This document shows, piece by piece, positions 23,860 to 30,678 of a stretch of DNA of 37,082 nucleotides. Under the pieces are notes generated by a model, which was not told where the DNA came from, searched no databases, and saw only the letters and a program-made list of their open reading frames with translations. Source of the DNA: an uncultured Pelagibacteraceae bacterium (GTDB taxonomy: Bacteria > Pseudomonadota > Alphaproteobacteria > Pelagibacterales > Pelagibacteraceae). Made by a program: the position numbers and the translations under genes. Position 1 is the first letter of the stretch. Every line of letters starts with the position of its first letter. The stretch covers positions 1 through 37,082 of the forward strand of contig CACIQS010000001.1 in assembly GCA_902588855.1 (NCBI GenBank), read 5' to 3'.

Positions 23860-25753
23860 TGTTTAAAATTTTATGTTTAATTAAATCTTCTTTAATCTCA
23901 GTTAAAATTACTGGATCATCAATTGTAGGAGGCACTTTATATTCTGTATTATCCGCAATTTTCCTTATTGTACCTCTTAAAATTTTTCCTGATCTAGTTT
24001 TTGGCAATCTTTTAATAACAATTACAACTTTAAATGCTGCAACAGGACCAATTTTATCTCTTACCATTTGTACACATTCTTTTGAGATGGTCTCATTATT
24101 TTTTTCAACACCAGATTTTAAAACTACTAAACCAATTGGTAATTGGCCTTTTAATTTGTCAGAAATTCCTAGAACAGCACATTCAGCAACTGATTGATGT
24201 TCTGATAAAACTTCTTCTATTGCACCAGTTGATAATCTGTGACCAGCAACATTAATAATGTCATCTGTTCTAGACATGATCCAAATATAACCATCGTCAT
24301 CAATGTGGCCTGCATCATAAGTTTGGTAGTAACCTTCATAATTGGTCATATAATTTTCTTTATATCTCTGATCTGCATTCCATAATGTTGGAAATGTACC
24401 TGGAGGCAATGGTAGTTTTACAACGATATCTCCCATTTCATTTGGTTTGGCTAAAGATTGATCTGGTTTAATGATTTTGACATCATATCCTGGGACAGCC
24501 TTGCAGGCTGAACCATATTTCGTTTCCATCATTTCAATACCAGTACAATTTGAGCTAATCGCCCAGCTAGTCTCTGTTTGCCACCAATGATCTATTACTG
24601 GGACTTTAAGCAAATTCTCAGCCCATTTTATAGTATCTGGATCAGCTCTTTCTCCAGCAAGAAACAAGCTTTCAAAACTGGACAAATCATATTTTGAGAA
24701 AAATTTACCCTCTGGGTCCTCTTTCTTGATAGCTCTAAATGCAGTTGGTGCAGTAAATAAAGATTTTACTTTGTAGTCTGAGATGATTTTCCAAAAGGCC
24801 CCAGCATCTGGAGTTCCAACTGGCTTTCCTTCAAATAAAACTGTCGTACATCCTTTGAACAATGGAGCATAAACAATGTATGAGTGACCAACAATCCAAC
24901 CAATATCACTTGCTGACCACCAGATGTCATCTGTATCAATATTATAGATATTCTTCATGGTCCATTTTAGAGCAACGATATGGCCACCAGTGTCTCTAAC
25001 AATCCCTTTTGGTGTTCCTGTTGTTCCAGATGTATAAAGAATATATGCAAATTCATTTGAATTCATCTCAACACAATCAACATCTTTTGCATTTGAGACT
25101 GCTTCTTCCCAACTTATCTCAGTAGGAGCATTTAATTTGACTTCGTTTCCTGGTCTTTGAAACAAAATCATCTTATCAATTTTATGTTTTGCTATTTTTA
25201 TTGCCTCATCCACCAAAGGTTTGTACTCAACTGTCCTTCCTGGCTCAAAACCACATGAAGCCGTTACTAATAATTTTGCTTTACTGTCGTCTATTCTGCT
25301 TGCGAGCTCATTTGAGGCAAAACCACCAAAGACTACTGAGTGTATTGCACCAATTCTAGCACAAGCTAGCATAGCAACTACCGATTCAGGTATCATTGGC
25401 ATGTAAATAATTACTCTGTCTCCTTTATTAACACCTTGATTTTTTAAGGAGCCAGCAAATTTTGATACTTTTGCTCTGAGTTCCTCATAATTAAACTTAG
25501 CTTTGTTACCAGTAATAGGACTATCGTAGATTAGAGCAGTTTTTTGTCCTCTTCCTTGGTCAATATGAATATCTAAAGCATTATAACAAGTGTTAGTCAC
25601 ACCATCTTCGAACCATTTATAGAATGGAGGATTAGATTTATTTAAAATTTTTGTTGGTTTTTTAAACCAAAAGATGTCTTCACTTGCTTCTTGCCAAAAT
25701 CTTTCAGGATTTTTTATAGATTTTTCATAAATAGTTTGAAATTTTTCTGACAT
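23852..25753 (-). CDS. prpE: Acyl-CoA synthetase of the PrpE (propionyl-CoA synthetase) type
   Basis: Activates a short carboxylic acid to its CoA thioester through an acyl-adenylate. At 633 aa it is a full-length ANL enzyme. The P-loop motif is YTSGTTGTPKGIVRDTGGH, and the IVRDTGGH ending is that of PrpE rather than Acs, which usually reads VLHTTGGY. WWSASDIGWIVGHSYIVYAPL and the C-terminal catalytic Lys in TRSGKILRG are also intact. The likely substrate is propionate, perhaps with acetate; SAR11 could meet propionate-like acids from DMSP or branched compounds. No methylcitrate or methylmalonyl genes are in the window. It is transcribed away from the proteorhodopsin gene and followed by the SMR gene with an 8-nt overlap. 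Confidence 0.88.
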   Translation of the reverse strand: MSEKFQTIYEKSIKNPERFWQEASEDIFWFKKPTKILNKSNPPFYKWFEDGVTNTCYNALDIHIDQGRGQKTALIYDSPITGNKAKFNYEELRAKVSKFAGSLKNQGVNKGDRVIIYMPMIPESVVAMLACARIGAIHSVVFGGFASNELASRIDDSKAKLLVTASCGFEPGRTVEYKPLVDEAIKIAKHKIDKMILFQRPGNEVKLNAPTEISWEEAVSNAKDVDCVEMNSNEFAYILYTSGTTGTPKGIVRDTGGHIVALKWTMKNIYNIDTDDIWWSASDIGWIVGHSYIVYAPLFKGCTTVLFEGKPVGTPDAGAFWKIISDYKVKSLFTAPTAFRAIKKEDPEGKFFSKYDLSSFESLFLAGERADPDTIKWAENLLKVPVIDHWWQTETSWAISSNCTGIEMMETKYGSACKAVPGYDVKIIKPDQSLAKPNEMGDIVVKLPLPPGTFPTLWNADQRYKENYMTNYEGYYQTYDAGHIDDDGYIWIMSRTDDIINVAGHRLSTGAIEEVLSEHQSVAECAVLGISDKLKGQLPIGLVVLKSGVEKNNETISKECVQMVRDKIGPVAAFKVVIVIKRLPKTRSGKILRGTIRKIADNTEYKVPPTIDDPVILTEIKEDLIKHKILNNG

Positions 25754-25810
25754 TAAAATTTGATTCGATTATTGTTTTTTTTTTGGTTTTTAACTTATAA
25801 ATTGTATTTA

Positions 25811-25840
25811 ATTTTAAAAATTCAATAAAATCAATGTAAA
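25811..25840 (-). promoter_or_regulatory. Possible prpE promoter
   Basis: On the minus strand TTTACA (25835-25840), an 18-nt spacer and TAAAAT (25811-25816) each match the consensus at 5/6, giving a leader of about 50 nt. The AT-rich setting makes chance matches likely. Confidence 0.35.
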
Positions 25841-25917
25841 TTAACGACAATTAAGTCTTCATAAAACTAATTTAATTTGCTATTTAACCCCAACTTTGGC
25901 TTAGGGTTACTTAAGTC

Positions 25918-25933
25918 TAGTTTATATAAACTA
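25918..25933. promoter_or_regulatory. 16-bp perfect palindrome upstream of proteorhodopsin
   Basis: TAGTTTATATAAACTA is a perfect inverted repeat 33 nt before the ATG, in the 213-nt divergent spacer. It covers a TATA-rich region that could be the -10. A second inverted repeat, TAACCC (25885-25890) with GGGTTA (25904-25909), lies just upstream. These could be regulator sites for this highly expressed gene, but no factor is identified. Confidence 0.35.
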
Positions 25934-25966
25934 AATAAATAAAAACTAACGAAGAGGGAGTTTTTT

Positions 25967-26740
25967 ATGAAAAAACTTAAATTGTTTGCTCTAGCAGCTA
26001 TGACCTTAATAGGTTTTTCAGGTATAGCTATTGCAGCAGACGCAACGATGTTGATGCAAGATGACTTCGTAGGAATTTCATTCTGGGTTATCTCTATGGG
26101 AATGTTAGCAGCTACTGCTTTCTTTTTCATGGAAGCAGGAAACGTCGCAGCAGGCTGGAGAACATCAGTTATTGTTGCCGGTCTAGTAACTGGTATTGCA
26201 TTCATACACTACATGTACATGAGAGAAGTATGGGTTGCTACTGGAGACTCACCAACTGTTTACAGATACATTGACTGGTTAATCACTGTGCCTTTACAGA
26301 TGGTAGAATTCTATTTAATTCTAGCAGCTATCGGTAAAGCAAACTCTGGAATGTTCTGGAGATTGTTAATCGGTTCACTAGTAATGCTTATCGGTGGTTA
26401 CTTAGGTGAAGCAGGATATATTAATGCTACACTAGGTTTCATCATCGGAATGGCAGGTTGGGTATACATTCTTTATGAAGTATTCTCAGGTGAAGCTGGT
26501 AAAGCTGCAGCGAAGAGTGGTAACAAAGCTCTTGTAACTGCATTCGGAGCAATGAGAATGATTGTTACAGTAGGTTGGGCGATTTACCCATTAGGTTATG
26601 TATTTGGTTACCTAACTGGTGGTGTAGATGCTAATTCACTTAACGTTGTTTATAACTTAGCTGACTTCATTAACAAAATTGCATTCGGTCTAGTAATCTG
26701 GGCTGCGGCAACTAGTTCTGCAGGAAAAAGAGCTAAGTAA
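25967..26740 (+). CDS. Proteorhodopsin, predicted blue-absorbing proton pump
   Basis: A light-driven proton pump of the bacterioplankton cytoplasmic membrane. At 257 aa it has an N-terminal signal-like segment (1-23, ending IAIAA) and seven helices. Key residues, all offset by +6 from the reference green proteorhodopsin, are H81 (counter-ion partner), D103 (proton acceptor), T107, E114 (proton donor) and K237 (retinal Schiff base). The spectral-tuning position equivalent to 105 is Gln (Q111, TVPLQMVEF), which predicts blue absorption. A strong Shine-Dalgarno (GAGGGAG) precedes the ATG and a terminator follows directly, so it forms its own transcription unit. Codons look more optimised, with more C-ending codons than neighbours, consistent with high expression. 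No retinal-synthesis gene is nearby. Confidence 0.98.
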   Translation: MKKLKLFALAAMTLIGFSGIAIAADATMLMQDDFVGISFWVISMGMLAATAFFFMEAGNVAAGWRTSVIVAGLVTGIAFIHYMYMREVWVATGDSPTVYRYIDWLITVPLQMVEFYLILAAIGKANSGMFWRLLIGSLVMLIGGYLGEAGYINATLGFIIGMAGWVYILYEVFSGEAGKAAAKSGNKALVTAFGAMRMIVTVGWAIYPLGYVFGYLTGGVDANSLNVVYNLADFINKIAFGLVIWAAATSSAGKRAK

Positions 26741-26764
26741 TAATTTTACTTAAAATTTAAAAAA

Positions 26765-26797
26765 GGGCAGGTATTTTTATACTTGCCCTTTTTTTTT
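26765..26797 (+). terminator. Intrinsic terminator after proteorhodopsin
   Basis: GGGCAGGTAT (26765-26774), loop TTTT and ATACTTGCCC (26779-26788) form a 10-bp stem with one G-T pair, followed by nine T. It separates proteorhodopsin from the desaturase operon. Confidence 0.92.
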
Positions 26798-26809
26798 GTC
26801 TTTTATAAA

Positions 26810-26834
26810 ATTATGTATAATTATTATACATAAT
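26810..26834. promoter_or_regulatory. 25-bp perfect inverted repeat before the desaturase gene
   Basis: ATTATGTATAAT-T-ATTATACATAAT is symmetrical over 12-bp arms around one base and ends 7 nt before the desaturase ATG. It contains a perfect TATAAT (26816-26821), so a bound dimer would cover the -10 region. As RNA it could also hide the start. No good -35 was found upstream. Confidence 0.5.
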
Positions 26835-26841
26835 ATTTTAT

Positions 26842-27843
26842 ATGGACGTAAAATTAGAAAAATGGCACCGATGTAAAGTTGATATTGAAGTTCTTAAAGA
26901 GCTTTCAAAAAAATCTGACATCAAAGGGCTCCAACATGTTTCAGTTTTTTTCGGATTGTTATTGGTAACAGGAATTTTGGCGTATGTAACTTGGGGTACA
27001 TGGTGGTCCGTTTTTTGGTTTTTGGTTTATGGAAACATTTATGGTTTCTCAAATCCATTATGGCATGAAACAGGTCACAAAACTGCTTTTCAATCAAAAT
27101 CTTTAAACGAATTTTTTTACTATATCTCTTCATATCTTTCTAATTTTGAACCATTGAGATGGAGATACACACATTTTGTTCATCATGGAAATACATATTC
27201 AACAGAAAATCCATTTGATCATGAAATTGAATATGGAAATAACTTTAAAGAAACTCCAAAAAATTTATTAATGAATTTAATTCCTTTTATGGAACTTGTT
27301 TATTTTAAAAAAAGCATAGCTTATGAAATTATTCAACATGCATTGGGTGTAAAAACAAAAGTAATGCAAGACTGTATTCCTGAAAATGCGCAACCAAAAG
27401 TTATTTTTAATTCTAGAATTTTTGTTGCAATTTGGATTGTAATTATTTTGTGGTCTTTAATCACATTGTCTTGGTTACCTGTTTTATTTTTTTTATTACC
27501 TAAATTTTATGGAAGAACTTTACATAAACTTGTTTCTTTTACTCAACATGCGGGTTTAGCAAGAGATATAAAAGATCATAGATATACTACAAGAGAAATG
27601 TATTTAAATCCTATTTTAAGCTTTTTATATTGGAAAATGGAATACCATGTAACTCATCACATGTTCCCAACGGTACCATCGTATAACTTAGATAAACTTC
27701 ATCATTATATAAAGGACCAATTACCTAAAACAAATGACGGTTTAATAGATGCCTACAAAGAAATTTTACCAGCTATAATGAAACAAACAGAGGACTCCAG
27801 CTACTTTTTTAAAAAGGAAGTACCAGAAGCTCAAAATGCATAA
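26842..27843 (+). CDS. Membrane fatty-acid desaturase-family di-iron protein
   Basis: A 333-aa integral membrane non-haem di-iron oxygenase. The three His boxes are complete: H75-ETG-H79 (WHETGH), H111-FV-HH115 (THFVHHGNTY) and H269-VT-HH273 (YHVTHHMFP). An extra conserved-looking QHAGL occurs at 235-239. Hydrophobic hairpins lie near 33-70 and 192-220. The family introduces double bonds or hydroxylates lipids and carotenoids and needs reduced ferredoxin. A ferredoxin gene and a ferredoxin-NADP reductase gene follow immediately, a ready-made electron chain. As I recall, in other SAR11 genomes proteorhodopsin is followed directly by the ferredoxin, so this gene may be an insertion in the locus. 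Fatty acid versus carotenoid as substrate is undecided. Confidence 0.82.
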   Translation: MDVKLEKWHRCKVDIEVLKELSKKSDIKGLQHVSVFFGLLLVTGILAYVTWGTWWSVFWFLVYGNIYGFSNPLWHETGHKTAFQSKSLNEFFYYISSYLSNFEPLRWRYTHFVHHGNTYSTENPFDHEIEYGNNFKETPKNLLMNLIPFMELVYFKKSIAYEIIQHALGVKTKVMQDCIPENAQPKVIFNSRIFVAIWIVIILWSLITLSWLPVLFFLLPKFYGRTLHKLVSFTQHAGLARDIKDHRYTTREMYLNPILSFLYWKMEYHVTHHMFPTVPSYNLDKLHHYIKDQLPKTNDGLIDAYKEILPAIMKQTEDSSYFFKKEVPEAQNA

Positions 27844-27905
27844 AACTGACTAAGTTTGTTTTTACTTACTTGCTCAATTTAGATAAGAACCTATATATAT
27901 AACGC

Positions 27906-28226
27906 ATGGCAAAAATTACTTACCACACACATGATAATAAAACTCATACCATTGATGTTCAAAATGGATTAACAGTGATGGAAGGTGCGGTTCAAAATGA
28001 TATTCCAGGAATTGATGCTGATTGTGGTGGTGGAATGGCATGTGCTACTTGCCATGTGTATGTCAAAGAAGATTGGTTTGATAAACTTCCAATTAAAGAA
28101 GACGGTGAAGAGGATATGTTAGATATGGCATATGAACCAAAACAAAATAGTAGATTAAGTTGCCAATTGATTGTTTCAGATGAATTAGATGGATTGGAAG
28201 TTACTATTCCAGAAAAGCAAGCTTAG
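27906..28226 (+). CDS. Adrenodoxin-type [2Fe-2S] ferredoxin
   Basis: At 106 aa it carries cluster ligands C40, C46, C49 and C86 ([17 protein letters not shown] ... SRLSCQL), the C-x5-C-x2-C...C spacing of vertebrate/bacterial-type adrenodoxin-like ferredoxins. It shuttles electrons from NAD(P)H-dependent reductases to oxygenases or to Fe-S assembly. The ferredoxin reductase gene begins on the base after its stop, so the two are a functional pair, and the desaturase just upstream is the obvious client. TATATATATA ends about 6-8 nt before the ATG with no Shine-Dalgarno, so a leaderless transcript is possible. Confidence 0.93.
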   Translation: MAKITYHTHDNKTHTIDVQNGLTVMEGAVQNDIPGIDADCGGGMACATCHVYVKEDWFDKLPIKEDGEEDMLDMAYEPKQNSRLSCQLIVSDELDGLEVTIPEKQA

Positions 28227-29243
28227 ATGAATAAAACAGATGTTTTAATTATTGGAGCAGGACCAACTGGTTTGTTTTGTGCTCATCAACTTGGAATCAT
28301 AGGGCTTCAATGTGAAATAGTCGATAATCTAGATAAGGCAGGCGGACAATGTATAGAACTTTATCCTGATAAACCTATTTATGATATTCCTGCTGTTCCT
28401 GAATGCACAGGAGAAGAGTTAACAAACAATCTCCTTAAACAAATAAAACCTTTTAATGTAAAATTCCATTTAAATGAAAGAGTAGAGGAATTAAAAAAAG
28501 TTGAGAAGCGATGGCATGTTAAAACCAGTGGAAATCAGAAATTTGATGTAGCAGCAATTATTATTGCTGGAGGAGTTGGGTCTTTTGAACCTAGAAAATT
28601 TCCAATAAAAGAATGTGAAAAATTTGAAGGATCCTCATTATTCTACTCAATAAAAGATAAAACAATTTTTAAGGATAAAACCATTTCAATTTTTGGTGGG
28701 GGAGACTCAGCTCTAGATTGGGCAATCGAATTATCAAATACATCTAAAGTCAATTTAATCCACAGACGCGACGGGTTTAGTGGAGCTGAATCTAGTGTGC
28801 AAAAAGTAAAAGAATTAAATGATCAAGGAAAATTAAATTTATACACCAAATATCAAATGGAATCTGTTAGTGGTGATAATCAAATTGGTTCAGTAAAAAT
28901 AAAACACGATGAAGGTGAAACAAAAGAATTACAATCCGATTATGTTCTCGGTTTTTTTGGGTTGATTATGCAACTTGGTCCCATTTTAAATTGGGGATTA
29001 AATATCAATAAAAAAACAGTCGAAGTTAACACCGAAAACTTTGAGACTAATGTTGATGGTATTTTTGCAATCGGAGATATTTGTTCTTATCCAGGTAAAT
29101 TAAAATTAATTCTTTCAGGTTTTCATGAAGGGGCTTTAGCTGCAAGAGGTTGCTTTAAATATGCAAGACCTGATGAAAAATTAAGATTTGAGTTCACCAC
29201 AACATCTAAAGCTGCGCAAGAGAGACTTGGTGTAAAAAAATGA
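28227..29243 (+). CDS. Ferredoxin-NADP+ reductase, thioredoxin-reductase-like type
   Basis: A 338-aa two-dinucleotide-domain flavoprotein. The FAD motif is GAGPTG (10-15) followed by DNLDKAGGQCIELYPDKPIYDIPA, the fingerprint of TrxR-type FNR. The second nucleotide-binding site is FGGGDSALDWA, and the C-terminal GDICSYPGKLKLILSGFHEGALAA closes the FAD site. The redox-active CxxC of real thioredoxin reductase is absent, since the region after the GxFEP loop reads FEGSSLFYSIKDK. The common 'thioredoxin-disulfide reductase' annotation would therefore be wrong. It would transfer electrons between NADPH and the adjacent ferredoxin. Its stop overlaps the GST start by 4 nt. Confidence 0.92.
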   Translation: MNKTDVLIIGAGPTGLFCAHQLGIIGLQCEIVDNLDKAGGQCIELYPDKPIYDIPAVPECTGEELTNNLLKQIKPFNVKFHLNERVEELKKVEKRWHVKTSGNQKFDVAAIIIAGGVGSFEPRKFPIKECEKFEGSSLFYSIKDKTIFKDKTISIFGGGDSALDWAIELSNTSKVNLIHRRDGFSGAESSVQKVKELNDQGKLNLYTKYQMESVSGDNQIGSVKIKHDEGETKELQSDYVLGFFGLIMQLGPILNWGLNINKKTVEVNTENFETNVDGIFAIGDICSYPGKLKLILSGFHEGALAARGCFKYARPDEKLRFEFTTTSKAAQERLGVKK

Positions 29244-29866
29244 TAGAATTATTTTCAGCTAATACTCCAAATGGTTGGAAGATCAGTATTATGCTGGAAG
29301 AAATTGGTTATGAATACAAAGTAACTAAAATTGATTTAGGAAAAGATGAGCAATTTAATCCAGACTTTTTAAAAAAAAGTCCTTTTGGAAAAATTCCTGT
29401 AATTACTGATCATGAAAACAATAAAAGTGTTTTCGAGTCCGGGGCAATATTGATGTACTTAGGTGAAAAAAGTGAAAAATTTTATTACAAAAAAGATCGA
29501 TTAGTAATTAATCAATGGTTGATGGCTCAAATGGGAACTGTAGGCCCTATGATCGGTCAGCATCATCAGTTTCATCATTATAATCCTGGAAAAAGTGAGT
29601 TTGGTGAACAAAGATATTTTAAAATTGCTAAAAGAATTTATGGAGAATTAGATACAAGATTAAAAGTTTCTAAGTTTTTAGCTGGAGACAATTATACTAT
29701 AGCTGACATTGCAACTTGGCCTTGGTTAGCAAGACATGAGTGGCATGACATTGGTTTAAAAAATTATCAAAACTTATCTAGATGGTATCAAGAGATTTCT
29801 GAACGTGAGGCTGTTATAAAAGGATATGCCTTTATGGATAAAGAGGCGAAAATCCCAAATCCTTAA
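29240..29866 (+). CDS. Glutathione S-transferase, nu-class (YfcG/YghU)-like
   Basis: A 208-aa cytosolic GST with a thioredoxin-fold N-terminal domain and an all-alpha C-terminal domain. The start MIELFSANTPNGWKISIMLEE matches the nu-class TPNGxK motif (Thr/Asn acting near the glutathione thiol). GKIPVITD holds the cis-Pro, and FESGAILMYLGE is the glutathione gamma-Glu binding element. YfcG-type enzymes act as disulfide-bond reductases. It is translationally coupled (ATGA) to the ferredoxin reductase, and its stop is 218 nt from dksA on the other strand. A link to oxidative-stress protection beside light-driven and oxygenase chemistry is plausible but unproven. Confidence 0.88.
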   Translation: MIELFSANTPNGWKISIMLEEIGYEYKVTKIDLGKDEQFNPDFLKKSPFGKIPVITDHENNKSVFESGAILMYLGEKSEKFYYKKDRLVINQWLMAQMGTVGPMIGQHHQFHHYNPGKSEFGEQRYFKIAKRIYGELDTRLKVSKFLAGDNYTIADIATWPWLARHEWHDIGLKNYQNLSRWYQEISEREAVIKGYAFMDKEAKIPNP

Positions 29867-29871
29867 AAATT

Positions 29872-29967
29872 TTATAATAAGAACTTATAGAGTGTGCTTA
29901 GTATTCCGTAGCCTGAGAATTCAATCGCAACAATAACAATTATTATTAAAATTAATTTTCTATTCAT
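29872..29967 (-). CDS. Possible 31-aa single-pass membrane peptide
   Basis: Too short for the ORF track. The minus-strand frame reads MNRKLILIIIVIVAIEFSGYGILSTLYKFLL and stops. A basic start is followed by an uninterrupted hydrophobic run of about 13 residues, then a Gly/Ser/Tyr segment, the look of a bacterial small membrane protein. It lies downstream of dksA on the same strand, in the only sizeable spacer of this region. No Shine-Dalgarno is visible, and AT-rich DNA makes hydrophobic short frames by chance, so the call depends on conservation that I cannot test. Confidence 0.4.
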   Translation of the reverse strand: MNRKLILIIIVIVAIEFSGYGILSTLYKFLL

Positions 29968-30037
29968 TTCAAAAATAAGTACAATAGTAGAATAACCCAA
30001 AAAAAAGGGTAATAAAAATAAATATATTTCTTTGCAA

Positions 30038-30077
30038 AAAGAAAAGATATTGAATTTTCTTTAGAAGTTTTTTTTTT
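30038..30077 (+). terminator. AT-only hairpin with long T tract after the GST gene
   Basis: AAAGAAAA (30038-30045) pairs with TTTTCTTT (30055-30062), followed 5 nt later by ten T (30068-30077). It is the only candidate end for the desaturase-Fdx-FNR-GST transcript. The stem has a single G-C pair, so termination would be weak. Confidence 0.3.
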
Positions 30078-30084
30078 ATTTTTT

Positions 30085-30600
30085 TTAGTCATCTGCATGA
30101 ACTTTTTCGTCTTTTTCATGCTTTTCTTGTGCGGCTATTGTGTATTTAGCAACTGGTCTTGCCATTAATCTTTTTAGTCCAATTGGTTCGGCTGTGTCTA
30201 AACAATACCCGTAAGTATCGTCCATAATTCTTCTTAAAGCTTTGTCGATTTCAGAAATTAATTTAATTTGTCTATTAATTGCTTTCATCTCTACATTTTT
30301 ATCGATATATGAACTTGCCTGATCCACAAGATCTGCAGAAATATTATTGTCATCCATACTTCCATTGTAAAGAGCTTCATTGTTTGCTTTAATTAATTCT
30401 TTCTTCCACTCTTTTAATTTGATTCTAAAAAATACTTTATGTTTTTCGCACATATATTTTTCTGTTTCTTTTGGAACATATGTTTTTGAAATTTTTATAA
30501 GAGCTTTCTTAGTAGGAGAAGCAATATTTTTTTTTGGCTTACTTGCAACTTTGGTTTTTGGTTTAGATACTTTTTTCTTTGCTTTAGCAGTCTTTGGCAT
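30085..30600 (-). CDS. dksA: RNA polymerase-binding transcription factor DksA, alphaproteobacterial type
   Basis: DksA binds the RNA polymerase secondary channel and, with ppGpp, tunes rRNA, amino-acid and stress promoters. At 171 aa it has a Lys/Ala/Pro-rich N-terminal extension (1-35), a coiled-coil whose tip keeps the functional DxxDxA motif (D90-L-V-D93-Q-A95), and a degenerate zinc-finger region with only one of four cysteines (C133, YGYCLDTAEPIGLKRLMARP). Loss of the other cysteines is usual in alphaproteobacterial DksA, so it is not a sign of decay. It is expressed from a good promoter with a GC-containing discriminator, which could allow stringent autoregulation. It is divergent from the glycosyltransferase operon. 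Confidence 0.93.
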   Translation of the reverse strand: MPKTAKAKKKVSKPKTKVASKPKKNIASPTKKALIKISKTYVPKETEKYMCEKHKVFFRIKLKEWKKELIKANNEALYNGSMDDNNISADLVDQASSYIDKNVEMKAINRQIKLISEIDKALRRIMDDTYGYCLDTAEPIGLKRLMARPVAKYTIAAQEKHEKDEKVHADD

Positions 30601-30621
30601 AGCGTAATTTTGAATGGTCGG

Positions 30622-30649
30622 AGTATATTCAGCAAAATATGGGTGTCAA
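30622..30649 (-). promoter_or_regulatory. dksA promoter
   Basis: On the minus strand there is a perfect TTGACA (30644-30649), a 16-nt spacer and TATACT (30622-30627), followed by the GC-rich CCGACC. Start would be near 30615, about 15 nt before the ATG. A 7-bp inverted repeat ATTCAGC (30627-30633)/GCTGAAT (30654-30660) flanks the -35 and could be an operator. Confidence 0.7.
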
Positions 30650-30678
30650 GTAAGCTGAATTGTTATAAATATTTATAA

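Noticed and set aside
23859-25406. Plus-strand frames opposite prpE (23859..24197, 24034..24255, 25221..25406)
   Set aside because: Antisense shadows; prpE is clearly coding on the minus strand.
25867-26205. Minus-strand 112-aa frame across the proteorhodopsin start
   Set aside because: Antisense to the conserved first helices of proteorhodopsin; repetitive Ala/Ile/Pro composition comes from the complementary strand.
26921-27133. Minus-strand frame inside the desaturase
   Set aside because: Antisense to His box 1; no features.
30085-30600. dksA as a decaying gene because zinc-finger cysteines are missing
   Set aside because: Alphaproteobacterial DksA proteins commonly have this degenerate finger, and the functional DxxDxA coil tip is intact.
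30380-30607. Plus-strand 75-aa hydrophobic frame opposite dksA
   Set aside because: Complement of the Lys-rich DksA N-terminus, which reads as Phe/Leu on the other strand.
30663-30678. TTATAAATATTTATAA palindrome as an operator
   Set aside because: Made only of A/T; palindromes of this length are fairly common in such sequence, so no claim beyond noting it.
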